Positions 8,679 to 15,727 of a DNA stretch of 41,865 bases are shown piece by piece. The stretch comes from an uncultured Faecalibacterium sp. (lineage in GTDB: Bacteria; Bacillota; Clostridia; Oscillospirales; Ruminococcaceae). The position numbers and the translations under genes are program-made. The stretch lies in NCBI GenBank assembly GCA_900540455.1, contig UQGD01000021.1:1-41865 (forward strand), given 5' to 3'. The notes below the pieces were generated by a model. That model was given only the letters and a program-made list of their open reading frames with translations, was not told the origin of the DNA and made no database searches. How positions within the stretch are numbered: position 1 is the stretch's first letter; the number at the start of each line of letters is the position of its first letter.

Positions 8679-9389
8679 ATGGATCGTTCTCTCAACGGCA
8701 CCCAGCTCAAACAGCTGGCCTGCCTTTTTATGCTGGCTGACCACATTGGCGCCGCACTGCTGGCCCCCGCATGGGGCGTCTCCCCTGCTTCCGCCACACT
8801 GCCCCCCGGCTCTGGGGCAGCCGGTATGGTGTACATCCTGCTGCGGGGCGTGGGGCGGCTGGCCTTTCCGCTTTTTTGTTTTTTGCTGACGGAGGGCTAC
8901 ACCCACACCCACAGCCCCGGCCGGTATGCTGCCCGGCTGGGACTGTTCGCCCTGATCAGCGAACCTGTATTCGACTGGGCCTTTTTTGGCCGGATATTCT
9001 GGCCCGGGCATCAAAATGTTTATGGGACACTGGCGCTGGGCATGCTGGCGCTGCTGTGCCTGGATAAAGCCCCCGCCCGCTGGATGGGCTGGCTGGGCGC
9101 CGTGGCCTGCGGACTATGTGCCCAGCTGCTGGCCACCGACTACGGCCTGCTGGGCGTGGGCCTGATCGTAGGTTTGTATCTGACCCGGCAGGACCGGCAG
9201 CAACAGGGCATCTGGGGGGCAGCCCTCACCTTTTACCAGCTGCCCGCGCCGCTGGCCTTTCTGCTGACGGCCCGTTACGATGGGCAGCGGGGCCGGTGCA
9301 GCCCGGTGCAGCGGTGGTTCTACTATTGGTTCTACCCGCTGCACCTGCTGGCACTGGGGCTGCTGGCCCATACATTGGGGCTGCGCTGA
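8679..9389 (+). CDS. TraX-like membrane protein
   Basis: 236 residues from ATG at 8679, with AAAAGGAG just upstream. It has about seven hydrophobic segments and the TraX-family hallmarks: an N-terminal LKQLACLFMLADHIG, a RLAFPLFCFLLTEGYTHT segment, and a C-terminal WFYYWFYPLHLLALGLL. In F plasmids TraX N-acetylates pilin; chromosomal Firmicute relatives are membrane proteins akin to acyltransferases with unknown substrates, so pilin modification should not be assumed. There are no conjugation genes nearby. It is preceded by its own -10 and a structured leader. Confidence 0.85.
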   Translation: MDRSLNGTQLKQLACLFMLADHIGAALLAPAWGVSPASATLPPGSGAAGMVYILLRGVGRLAFPLFCFLLTEGYTHTHSPGRYAARLGLFALISEPVFDWAFFGRIFWPGHQNVYGTLALGMLALLCLDKAPARWMGWLGAVACGLCAQLLATDYGLLGVGLIVGLYLTRQDRQQQGIWGAALTFYQLPAPLAFLLTARYDGQRGRCSPVQRWFYYWFYPLHLLALGLLAHTLGLR

Positions 9390-9424
9390 CGCTGCCCCGT
9401 TCTGTTTTATACCGCAAGGCTGCC

Positions 9425-9450
9425 TGCGGAGAGAAAACTCTCCATCCGCA
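9425..9450 (+). other. Leader hairpin before the MerR gene
   Basis: TGCGGAGAG-AAAA-CTCTCC followed by ATCCGCA, which extends the stem with a bulge. No T-run follows, so it is more likely a 5' leader structure or operator than a terminator. Confidence 0.4.
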
Positions 9451-9472
9451 ATAGAGTTTATGAGGTCGAATC

Positions 9473-10315
9473 ATGCACAACGAGCGCATCCCCATTGGGA
9501 AGATGGCCCAGATGAACCGGGTCAGTATTCCCACCCTGCGTCTTTATGACGAAAAAGGGCTTTTGAAGCCCCGGTATGTGGACCCGGACACCGGCTACCG
9601 CTATTACAGCATCGACCAGAATGCCCGCCTGGACATGATCGCCTATATGCGGGATCTGGACATGAGCCTGGCCGAGATCCGCCAGGCTCTGCAGACCGAG
9701 GACCTGGCCCTGATGGAGGCCTTGCTGGCCCGGAAAAACGAGCAGCTCCACCAGCAGATGCGCCAGCTGAAGGAACGTCACGATGCAGTGGAACGGGCCA
9801 TCCAGTCCATCGAGCGCTACCGCAAATCGCCTGCCACCGGCACCTTATCTTTGGAGTACATCGACCAGCGCAAGGTCTGGGGCATCCCTTGCTGCGAGAA
9901 TTTTTACAGCAATAATATACACAGTTACGAGCTTTCTCTGCACAAACTGCGGAGGTTCGTCACTCAGCAGGGGCTGGAGCAGGTACACTCGTACAACATC
10001 GGCACCTCCATCTCCCAGCAGGATTTTGAGGCAGGCCGCTTTATTGCCGGGCAGATCTTTCTGTTCGTGGGGCGCACCCTTCCCGCCGCTGCCCAGCTGC
10101 GCACCATAGACAGCGGGATGTACGCCTGCATCTACCTGGACAACTACAACCAGGAGATCCCCTGCGCCACCCGTCTTTTGGAGTACTGCCGCGCCAACGG
10201 CTACCGCATTGCCGGGGACTATATCTGCGAAGTGATGAGCGGCTTTCCCGTGTTTGACAGCGACCCCAACCGGATGTTCCTGCGGCTGCAGGTCCCCGTA
10301 TCTTTTTCCAAATAA
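9473..10315 (+). CDS. MerR-family regulator with effector-binding domain
   Basis: 280 residues. Residues 1-75 form the MerR winged helix: IPIGKMAQMNRVSIPTLRLYDEKGLL, then the wing with DPDTGYRYYS. A coiled-coil dimer helix follows (about 80-125), then a domain of about 150 residues resembling the GyrI/BmrR-type multidrug-binding fold. The nearest target is the promoter at 10357-10387, which has the diagnostic 19-base spacer and drives the next gene. MerR proteins untwist such promoters when they bind ligand. Ligand unknown. The ribosome binding site (GAGG about ten bases upstream) is weak, which may keep the level low. Confidence 0.92.
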   Translation: MHNERIPIGKMAQMNRVSIPTLRLYDEKGLLKPRYVDPDTGYRYYSIDQNARLDMIAYMRDLDMSLAEIRQALQTEDLALMEALLARKNEQLHQQMRQLKERHDAVERAIQSIERYRKSPATGTLSLEYIDQRKVWGIPCCENFYSNNIHSYELSLHKLRRFVTQQGLEQVHSYNIGTSISQQDFEAGRFIAGQIFLFVGRTLPAAAQLRTIDSGMYACIYLDNYNQEIPCATRLLEYCRANGYRIAGDYICEVMSGFPVFDSDPNRMFLRLQVPVSFSK

Positions 10316-10356
10316 AGGCCCCTTTTGCCGAATCGTGAAAAATTTCGCAAAACAGC

Positions 10357-10387
10357 TTGACTCTCTCCCTGCATGAGGGTCTATACT
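10357..10387 (+). promoter_or_regulatory. MerR-type promoter with 19-bp spacer
   Basis: TTGACT (10357-10362) and TATACT (10382-10387) are separated by 19 bases, too long for unaided sigma-A. The spacer holds the dyad CTCCCT-GCAT-GAGGGT. This is the classic MerR-family arrangement, directly behind a MerR gene and ahead of the oxidoreductase at 10456. Confidence 0.85.
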
Positions 10388-10455
10388 GATGCCAGAACAA
10401 ACACCGCTGCGGTTGCTGCGGTCAGAAATTTTTCATCCAGTAAGGAGGCAGCATT

Positions 10456-11481
10456 ATGGAAAAGATCAAAGTGGTACAGTACGGGTGCGGCAAGATGGCC
10501 AAGTACACCCTCCGGTATTTATATGAGCACGGCGCACAGATCGTGGGCGCCATTGACGTGAACCCCGCCGTGGTCGGCATGGACGTGGGCGACTTTGCAG
10601 AGCTGGGCGTCAAGACCGGCATCCGGATCTCCAGCGATGCCGACAAGGTGCTGGACGAGTGTGATGCAGACGTGGCCATCGTGACCCTGTTCAGCTTTGT
10701 GAACGACATCTACGACCATGTGGAAAAATGCGTGGCCCGCGGCATCAACGTGATCACCACCTGCGAGGAGGCGATCTATCCCTGGACCACTGCCGCCGCC
10801 CAGATCAACAAGCTGGATGCGCTGGCCAAGGAGACCGGCTGCACCATCACCGGCTCCGGCATGCAGGACATCTTCTGGATCAACATGGTGGCTATGGCGG
10901 CCAGCGGCTGCCACAAGCTGACCCGCATCCAGGGCGCATACAGCTATAATGTAGAGGATTACGGCCTGGCACTGGCCGAGGCCCACGGCTGCGGCCTGAC
11001 CACCGAGGAGTTTGAGCAGCAGATCGCCCACCCGGCCGAGTTCGAGCCCTCCTATGCGTGGAACGCCAGCGAGGCCATCTGCAACAAGCTGGGGCTGACC
11101 ATCAAGTCCATCAGCCAGAAGAACGTCCCCTACACGGCGGATCACGACGTGTACAGCGCCACGCTGGGCCGCACCATCCCGGCAGGGCACTGCATCGGTA
11201 TGTCGGCCGTGGTCACCATCGAGACGATGCAGGGCATCACCGTGGAGGAGGAGACCATTGGCAAGGTCTACGGCCCGGACGATGGCGATATGTGCGACTG
11301 GAAGCTGTCCGGCGAGCCGGATACGGAGTTCCATGTGGTGAAGCCCGCCACCGTGGAGCACACCTGCGCCACCATCGTCAACCGCATCCCCACGCTGCTC
11401 AATGCACCTGCGGGCTATGTCACCTGCGACCAGCTGGACCCCCATTGCTACCTGACCTACCCCATGGAGTACCATGTCTGA
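10456..11481 (+). CDS. DapB-like / diaminopentanoate dehydrogenase-like oxidoreductase
   Basis: 341 residues. The N-terminus is a dinucleotide-binding Rossmann fold (VVQYGCGKMAKYTLRYL) followed by DVNPAVVGMDVG, and the middle contains VITTCEEAIYPW and SGMQDIFWIN. This is the dihydrodipicolinate-reductase-like family with the C-terminal domain of 2,4-diaminopentanoate dehydrogenase, the enzyme that deaminates 2,4-diaminopentanoate in clostridial ornithine fermentation. None of the other ornithine-fermentation genes are nearby, so the true substrate may differ. A good ribosome binding site (AAGGAGG) precedes ATG 10456. The MerR-type promoter suggests induction by a ligand, perhaps a substrate or a toxic amine or aldehyde; that is inference. 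Confidence 0.8.
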   Translation: MEKIKVVQYGCGKMAKYTLRYLYEHGAQIVGAIDVNPAVVGMDVGDFAELGVKTGIRISSDADKVLDECDADVAIVTLFSFVNDIYDHVEKCVARGINVITTCEEAIYPWTTAAAQINKLDALAKETGCTITGSGMQDIFWINMVAMAASGCHKLTRIQGAYSYNVEDYGLALAEAHGCGLTTEEFEQQIAHPAEFEPSYAWNASEAICNKLGLTIKSISQKNVPYTADHDVYSATLGRTIPAGHCIGMSAVVTIETMQGITVEEETIGKVYGPDDGDMCDWKLSGEPDTEFHVVKPATVEHTCATIVNRIPTLLNAPAGYVTCDQLDPHCYLTYPMEYHV

Positions 11482-11514
11482 CCCTTCGGCACGGATGGCT
11501 GAAGTTTGAGCCCC

Positions 11515-11544
11515 GGCCCGCGCATCGACGCGGGCCATTTTTTT
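11515..11544 (+). terminator. Terminator of the oxidoreductase gene
   Basis: GGCCCGCG (11515-11522), loop CATCGA, CGCGGGCC (11529-11536), then A and seven T. Confidence 0.85.
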
Positions 11545-11553
11545 GCAGCAGAC

Positions 11554-11597
11554 CAAAAAAAGCCCCGCCGGGCAGGCAGAACTGTCCGGCGGGGCTT
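11554..11597 (-). terminator. Distal terminator of the tRNA-Ser operon
   Basis: On the minus strand a 12-base stem (AAGCCCCGCCGG at 11560-11571 with its complement at 11586-11597) is followed by a run of seven U (A-run 11554-11560). Confidence 0.75.
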
Positions 11598-11612
11598 GCC
11601 GCTGCAAAAGGG

Positions 11613-11650
11613 AAAGACCCCCGCAGCTTCCATGAGCTGCGAGGGTCTTT
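11613..11650 (-). terminator. Proximal hairpin of the tRNA-Ser operon
   Basis: AAAGACCC-C-CGCAGCT pairs with AGCTGCG-A-GGGTCTTT, beginning two bases past the tRNA-Ser(GCT) CCA. The U-run is short, and a better terminator follows at 11554-11597, so this may rather set the end for 3' processing. Confidence 0.6.
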
Positions 11651-11652
11651 CT

Positions 11653-11746
11653 TGGCGGAGTAGGAGGGATTTGAACCCTCGCGCCGTTGTTTAGACGACC
11701 TACGCCCTTAGCAGGGGCGCCTCTTCGGCCTCTTGAGTACTACTCC
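11653..11746 (-). tRNA. tRNA-Ser(GCT)
   Basis: 94 bases with encoded CCA, long variable arm as expected for serine. Acceptor GGAGTAG pairs with CTACTCC; T arm has GGTTCAAATCC; anticodon loop CTGCTAA gives GCT, reading AGC/AGU. Downstream partner of tRNA-Ser(TGA). Confidence 0.95.
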
Positions 11747-11777
11747 AGAGCAAAGTGTGTTACACTTATTAAAAAAA

Positions 11778-11865
11778 TGGCGGAGAGAGTGGGATTCGAA
11801 CCCACGGTGCGTTGCCGCACGACAGTTTTCAAGACTGCTTCCTTAAACCACTCGGACATCTCTCC
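11778..11865 (-). tRNA. tRNA-Ser(TGA)
   Basis: 88 bases with encoded CCA. Acceptor GGAGAGA pairs with TCTCTCC; long variable arm; T arm GGTTCGAATCC; anticodon loop CTTGAAA gives TGA, reading UCA and related codons. First gene of a two-tRNA operon with 31 bases between the mature ends. Confidence 0.95.
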
Positions 11866-11903
11866 TTGTGGGCGTCCGGTTACTCCGTATCGGATGCCTG
11901 TTT

Positions 11904-11932
11904 ACTTTACCAGATTTTTGCCCCAATGTCAA
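11904..11932 (-). promoter_or_regulatory. Promoter of the tRNA-Ser operon
   Basis: Minus strand TTGACA (11932-11927), 17-base spacer, TAAAGT (11909-11904), about 40 bases upstream of tRNA-Ser(TGA). Confidence 0.75.
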
Positions 11933-12014
11933 GCCCTATTTTTGATTTTTGCATCCGGAAGCCGATTTTTTCTCTTTGCCACAACCTTTTTTTGAGCTTT
12001 TTTGGGCCGTTCCC

Positions 12015-12043
12015 TTTACACAAACACCTTTTTGTTGTATAAT
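12015..12043 (+). promoter_or_regulatory. Promoter of the S24-rSAM operon
   Basis: TTTACA (12015-12020), 17-base spacer, TATAAT (12038-12043). A near-consensus sigma-A promoter with an inverted repeat straddling its -10. Confidence 0.8.
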
Positions 12044-12051
12044 AAAACAAA
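12031..12051. promoter_or_regulatory. Operator candidate over the -10 box
   Basis: TTTGTT-N9-AACAAA, perfect 6-base arms centred on the TATAAT at 12038-12043. Placement fits autorepression by the helix-turn-helix protein encoded next. A second dyad, CACCGGTG (12063-12070), lies just before the ribosome binding site. Confidence 0.5.
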
Positions 12052-12087
12052 GCAAGACGATTCACCGGTGTAAAGGAGCGCAGAACG

Positions 12088-12720
12088 ATGGCATTTGCAG
12101 AGCTTTTGAAACAATGCCGCAAACAACAAGGCATGAGCCAGGCTGACCTGGCGTCCAAGCTGGGGGTCACCCAGCAGGCTGTGGGCAAGTGGGAGAGCGG
12201 CAAATCCTCCCCGGACCCGGCCACCGTGGCCAAGATCGCAGAGCTGTTGAGCACCACCGCAGACTATCTGCTGGGGCTGTACCGCCCGGTGTCCTCTTCC
12301 TCTGCGCCGGAGCAGCGGTTCTTTGGCGGCTATGCCGAGAGCCTGATCCCCGTGATCGGCACCGTAAAGGCCGGTTACGGCGCACTGGCGTTTGAGGAAG
12401 ATTACGGCCAGGAGTACGCCCGTGTCAAGGACCCCGCCAACTACTTCTATCTGGTCGTGCGGGGCGACAGCATGGAGCCCCGCATCCAGGATGGAGACCT
12501 GGCCCTGGTCCACCGTCAGGATACGCTGGAAAACGGCGACCTGGGGGTACTGATCTACGGCGACGAGGGCGAAGGCACCCTCAAGCGGTATCTGCAGCGG
12601 GGCAACAGCGTAGTGCTCCAGCCTTTCAACCCCAACTATAATGAACTGATCATCAAAGGCGAGGAGCTGAACCACCTGCACATTGCAGGCCGCGTGGTGG
12701 AGACCAAGGCCAAGTGGTAA
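12088..12720 (+). CDS. LexA/CI-like repressor (XRE HTH + S24 peptidase)
   Basis: 210 residues. Residues 3-60 are an XRE helix-turn-helix (GMSQADLASKLGVTQQAVGKWESGKSSPD). After a serine-rich linker comes a LexA-like S24 domain with all parts for self-cleavage: Ala95-Gly96 in GTVKAGYG, nucleophile Ser128 in VRGDSMEP, and Lys166 in GTLKRY. Family knowledge says such repressors cut themselves when RecA filaments form on damaged DNA. A strong promoter with an operator-like dyad over its -10 lies upstream, AAAGGAG precedes the ATG, and the next gene starts 21 bases after the stop. It therefore probably represses itself and the two DNA-repair-type genes behind it. It is not the housekeeping LexA, which has a winged helix of another type. 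Confidence 0.9.
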   Translation: MAFAELLKQCRKQQGMSQADLASKLGVTQQAVGKWESGKSSPDPATVAKIAELLSTTADYLLGLYRPVSSSSAPEQRFFGGYAESLIPVIGTVKAGYGALAFEEDYGQEYARVKDPANYFYLVVRGDSMEPRIQDGDLALVHRQDTLENGDLGVLIYGDEGEGTLKRYLQRGNSVVLQPFNPNYNELIIKGEELNHLHIAGRVVETKAKW

Positions 12721-12741
12721 AATGACCCCCGGGAGGCCGCT

Positions 12742-14100
12742 ATGCAGCACACGACTCTGGAAAAGCTCACGATCCTGGCGGACAGTGCCAAATACGATGT
12801 AGCCTGTACCTCCAGCGGCGCATCCCGCCGGGCAGCGCCGGGCACTCTGGGCAGCTGCTACGCCCCCGGGTGCTGCCACGCTTTTACCGCAGACGGCCGG
12901 TGCGTCAGCCTGCTGAAGGTGCTGCTGACCAACCGCTGCGCCTTTGATTGCAGCTATTGCGTCAACCGCCGTTCCAACGATGTGCCCCGGGCCAGCTTTG
13001 AGCCGCGGGAACTGGCGGAGCTGACCATTGAATTTTACCGCCGCAATTACATCGAGGGGCTGTTTTTATCCAGCGCCGTGCTGGGCACCCCGGACTATAC
13101 CACCGAGCGGATGCTGCAGGTCCTGCGTCTGCTGCGGGGCGAGTACCGCTTTGGCGGGTACATCCACGCCAAGACCATCCCCGGCGCCAGCCCGGAGCTT
13201 GTGCAGCAGATGGGCTATCTGGCCGACCGGCTGAGCGTGAACATCGAGCTGCCCAGTGAGCAGAGCCTGCGCTTGCTGGCGCCGGACAAAGGCCGCCGCG
13301 CCATTCTGCGCCCCATGAAGCAGATCGCCGTCAGCGGGCAAGCCAACCGGGAGGAGCTGGCCCTCTACCGCCGTGCCCCCCGGTTTGCCCCGGCGGGCCA
13401 AAGCACCCAGATGATCGTGGGCGCCTCGCCGGAGAGCGACTACCAGATCCTGCGGCTGACCGAAGGGCTGTACCAGAACTACCAGCTCAAACGGGTATTC
13501 TACTCTGCCTACATCCCGGTATCCGCCGATGCACGCCTGCCGGCTTTGGACACAAAGCCCCCGCTGCTGCGGGAGCACCGGCTGTACCAGGCAGACTGGC
13601 TGCTGCGGTTCTATCACTTCCGGGCGGAGGAACTGCTGGACCCGGAGCACCCCAACTTCGACCCCTACCTGGACCCCAAGTGCAGCTGGGCTGTGCAGCA
13701 CTACGAGCTGTTCCCCATAGACATCAACTGCGCCCCCTTTGAGATGCTGCTGCGGGTGCCGGGCATCGGCCCCAAAAGCGCCCAGCGCATCCGGGCGGCC
13801 CGCCGGCAGGCGGCGCTGGGCCTGCCCGAGCTGAAACGAATGGGCGTGGTGCTCAAACGCGCCCAATATTTTATCACCTGCAAGGGCTATGCCGGGGCTC
13901 ACCCGGGGTGGGGCAGCGCAGGGCGGGAGCGCATCTCCCGGGATCTGCTGGACCCCCGCGTCTTTACCCAAGGGGTGGAGCAGCTGAGCCTGTTTGCGCC
14001 CCCTGCGGTGGATAAACTGGTGGGCGAAGGCGTTACCCCCATGAAGGCGCTGCGCCTTGTACGGGAGGAGGCCGTGCAATGTCTTTCCAAAGCACTGTGA
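12742..14100 (+). CDS. Radical-SAM putative DNA modification/repair protein
   Basis: 452 residues. The radical-SAM cluster motif is C66-x3-C70-x2-C73 in NRCAFDCSYCVNRR. Before it lies a cysteine-rich stretch (Cys39, 44, 45, 54) that could bind a second metal centre. Near residues 333-355 is a helix-hairpin-helix DNA-binding motif, VPGIGPKSAQRIRAARR. This matches the conserved family described as putative DNA modification/repair radical SAM protein (TIGR03916), whose reaction is not known and which is nearly always beside a DUF4130 protein, as here. GGGAGG lies five bases before the ATG. It is co-transcribed with the S24 repressor and overlaps the next gene by 22 bases, so translation is coupled. 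Confidence 0.9.
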   Translation: MQHTTLEKLTILADSAKYDVACTSSGASRRAAPGTLGSCYAPGCCHAFTADGRCVSLLKVLLTNRCAFDCSYCVNRRSNDVPRASFEPRELAELTIEFYRRNYIEGLFLSSAVLGTPDYTTERMLQVLRLLRGEYRFGGYIHAKTIPGASPELVQQMGYLADRLSVNIELPSEQSLRLLAPDKGRRAILRPMKQIAVSGQANREELALYRRAPRFAPAGQSTQMIVGASPESDYQILRLTEGLYQNYQLKRVFYSAYIPVSADARLPALDTKPPLLREHRLYQADWLLRFYHFRAEELLDPEHPNFDPYLDPKCSWAVQHYELFPIDINCAPFEMLLRVPGIGPKSAQRIRAARRQAALGLPELKRMGVVLKRAQYFITCKGYAGAHPGWGSAGRERISRDLLDPRVFTQGVEQLSLFAPPAVDKLVGEGVTPMKALRLVREEAVQCLSKAL

Positions 14101-14873
14101 CCCCTGCCCGGCGGCTGCACGATGCGCCGGTCGTCTACCTGTACGACGGCAGCTTCCCCGGCTTTTTATGCTGCGTATTTGAAAGTTTTGTGCAGCACGA
14201 GATCCCCTTTGCGGTGTTCACGCCGCAGCGGGAGGTGCCCACCTTGTACCCGGTGCGGGAGATCGAGACCGACCTTGCCCGGGCCAAGCGGGTGCACGCC
14301 AGCTTCCAGCCCAAGCTGGGGGCCGACGCCGCCCGGCTGACGGTGCGCTGTTTCCTCTCCGGGCGGGAGGACAAGGAGTTGCTTTTGCTGCGGTTTTTGC
14401 ATCTGGGGTATGCCCTGGGGCCGGGGGTCGCCCAGCGGATGGGGCATCCGGATGTTGCACCGCTTTATGAGATGGACAAGAGCCTGGCCTGGGAGCAGGA
14501 TAAGTTCCAGGGCTTTGTGCGCTTTGAGGAGCACGGCGGTATGCTGTGCGGTGTGATCCACCCCAAAAACTACATCCTCCCCCTTTTGCAGAGGCATTTC
14601 TGCGCCCGCTTCCCGGAAGAGGATTTTTTGATCTACGACGCCGTCCATCTGTCGGTGCTGCTGTGGCAGGACCACAAAGCCCAGATCCTGCAGCTGGCCG
14701 AGCCGCTGGAGCTGCCGCCGCCCAATGCGCAGGAGCAGCTCTTGCAGCGGATGTGGAAGCAGTTCTATGATACGCTGGGCATCCTCCCGCGGCGCAATGA
14801 GCGGGGCCGGATGACCCACTGTCCCAAACGCTTTTGGGGCGACCTGGTGGAGCTGCGGGACGAACTGCTCTAA
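14079..14873 (+). CDS. DUF4130 / TIGR03915-type probable DNA metabolism protein
   Basis: 264 residues. The start at 14079 has GGGAGGAG upstream, inside the end of the radical-SAM gene. The N-terminus VVYLYDGSFPGFLCCVFESF and later LAWEQDKFQGFVRFEEHGGMLCGVIHP and FLIYDAVHLSVLLW are typical of the DUF4130 family, the standing partner of the TIGR03916 radical-SAM protein. In other bacteria this domain is fused to a uracil-DNA-glycosylase-like domain, which is missing here. Role presumably in recognising or processing a DNA lesion made or repaired by its partner; that is inference from gene pairing. A 7-base GC stem follows the stop (14880-14913) but has no clear T-run. Confidence 0.88.
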   Translation: MSFQSTVTPARRLHDAPVVYLYDGSFPGFLCCVFESFVQHEIPFAVFTPQREVPTLYPVREIETDLARAKRVHASFQPKLGADAARLTVRCFLSGREDKELLLLRFLHLGYALGPGVAQRMGHPDVAPLYEMDKSLAWEQDKFQGFVRFEEHGGMLCGVIHPKNYILPLLQRHFCARFPEEDFLIYDAVHLSVLLWQDHKAQILQLAEPLELPPPNAQEQLLQRMWKQFYDTLGILPRRNERGRMTHCPKRFWGDLVELRDELL

Positions 14874-14959
14874 GGGCCGCCTGCGGGGAAAACGCGCTCT
14901 TTCCTGCCGCAGGGACGCTTTCTTCGCACATATTTTACAAAAAGGTTGCATCTGCGGCG

Positions 14960-14987
14960 TTGCGCTTCCCAAAAGCTATGGTATACT
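14960..14987 (+). promoter_or_regulatory. Promoter of the cyclophilin gene
   Basis: TTGCGC (14960-14965), 16-base spacer, TATACT (14982-14987); a second overlapping TATACT lies at 14987-14992. The leader contains two hairpins: GGCGGA-GATGT-TCCGCC (15002-15018) and CCCC-GCAG-TGCAT-CTGC-GGGG (15028-15049). Confidence 0.5.
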
Positions 14988-15077
14988 ATACTATGATTTC
15001 AGGCGGAGATGTTCCGCCGGACCCCTTCCCCGGCAGTGCATCTGCGGGGACCGATAAAAAGGAGCAACAGCAGAATT

Positions 15078-15554
15078 ATGGTTCGCATTACTATGGAAGA
15101 CGGCGGCATCATCGACATCCAGTTGGACGAGAGTGCAGCCCCCATCACTTGTGAAAACTTTAAGAAGCTGGTCAACCAGGGTTTCTACAATGGTCTGACC
15201 TTCCACCGGGTGATCCCCGGCTTCATGATCCAGGGCGGCTGCCCGCTGGGCAACGGCACCGGCGGCCCCGGCTGGAATATCCAGGGCGAGTTCGCCTCCA
15301 ACGGCGTAAACAACCCCATCAAGCACACCCGCGGCGTCATCAGCATGGCCCGCAGCATGAACCCCAACAGCGCCGGCAGCCAGTTCTTCATCATGCATGA
15401 GGATGCCCCCCACCTGGATGGCCAGTACGCAGCCTTCGGCAAGGTGGTGTCCGGCATGGACGTTGTGGACAAGATCGCCTCGGTGCGCACCGACTGGAAC
15501 GATAAGCCCACCACCCCCGTCAAGATGAAGACGGTGGAGCTGATCGAGGGCTGA
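15078..15554 (+). CDS. Cyclophilin-type peptidyl-prolyl cis-trans isomerase
   Basis: 158 residues from ATG 15078; the longer frame lacks a ribosome binding site, while AAAAAGGAG lies upstream of this one. It shows the whole cyclophilin core: FHRVIPGFMIQGGCPLGNGTGGPG, the FASNGVNNPIKHTRGVISMARSMNPNSAGSQFFI block with catalytic arginine and glutamine, and HLDGQYAAFGKV. No signal peptide, so it works in the cytoplasm, speeding proline isomerisation during protein folding. Single-gene unit with structured leader and a terminator at 15658. Confidence 0.95.
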   Translation: MVRITMEDGGIIDIQLDESAAPITCENFKKLVNQGFYNGLTFHRVIPGFMIQGGCPLGNGTGGPGWNIQGEFASNGVNNPIKHTRGVISMARSMNPNSAGSQFFIMHEDAPHLDGQYAAFGKVVSGMDVVDKIASVRTDWNDKPTTPVKMKTVELIEG

Positions 15555-15657
15555 TCCTCCCTCCGAAAGGGTCTTTCCCCTTGCAGCGCACACCGGTCTG
15601 CGCCGTTTGCTGCCGCTGTTTTGGGAAACAACGCTTACCGTTCTGCCTCCTGGCTGC

Positions 15658-15679
15658 AAAAGCCCGGAGGCTTTTTTGT
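15658..15679 (+). terminator. Terminator after the cyclophilin gene
   Basis: AAAAGCC-CGGA-GGCTTTT plus further T. About 100 bases after the cyclophilin stop and 50 before the next start. Confidence 0.7.
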
Positions 15680-15684
15680 TCCGT

Positions 15685-15708
15685 GGGCACAGGCCCTGGT
15701 CTGTGCCC
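15685..15708 (+). other. Leader hairpin before the PatB-like gene
   Basis: GGGCACAG-GCCCTGGT-CTGTGCCC, perfect 8-base stem ending six bases before the AAAGGAGG ribosome binding site. No T-run. Confidence 0.5.
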
Positions 15709-15727
15709 GCTCAAAGGAGGCATACAA

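Noticed and set aside
8679..9389. TraX as evidence of a conjugative element
   Set aside because: No other transfer, relaxase or integrase gene is present; chromosomal TraX-like proteins are common in Firmicutes.
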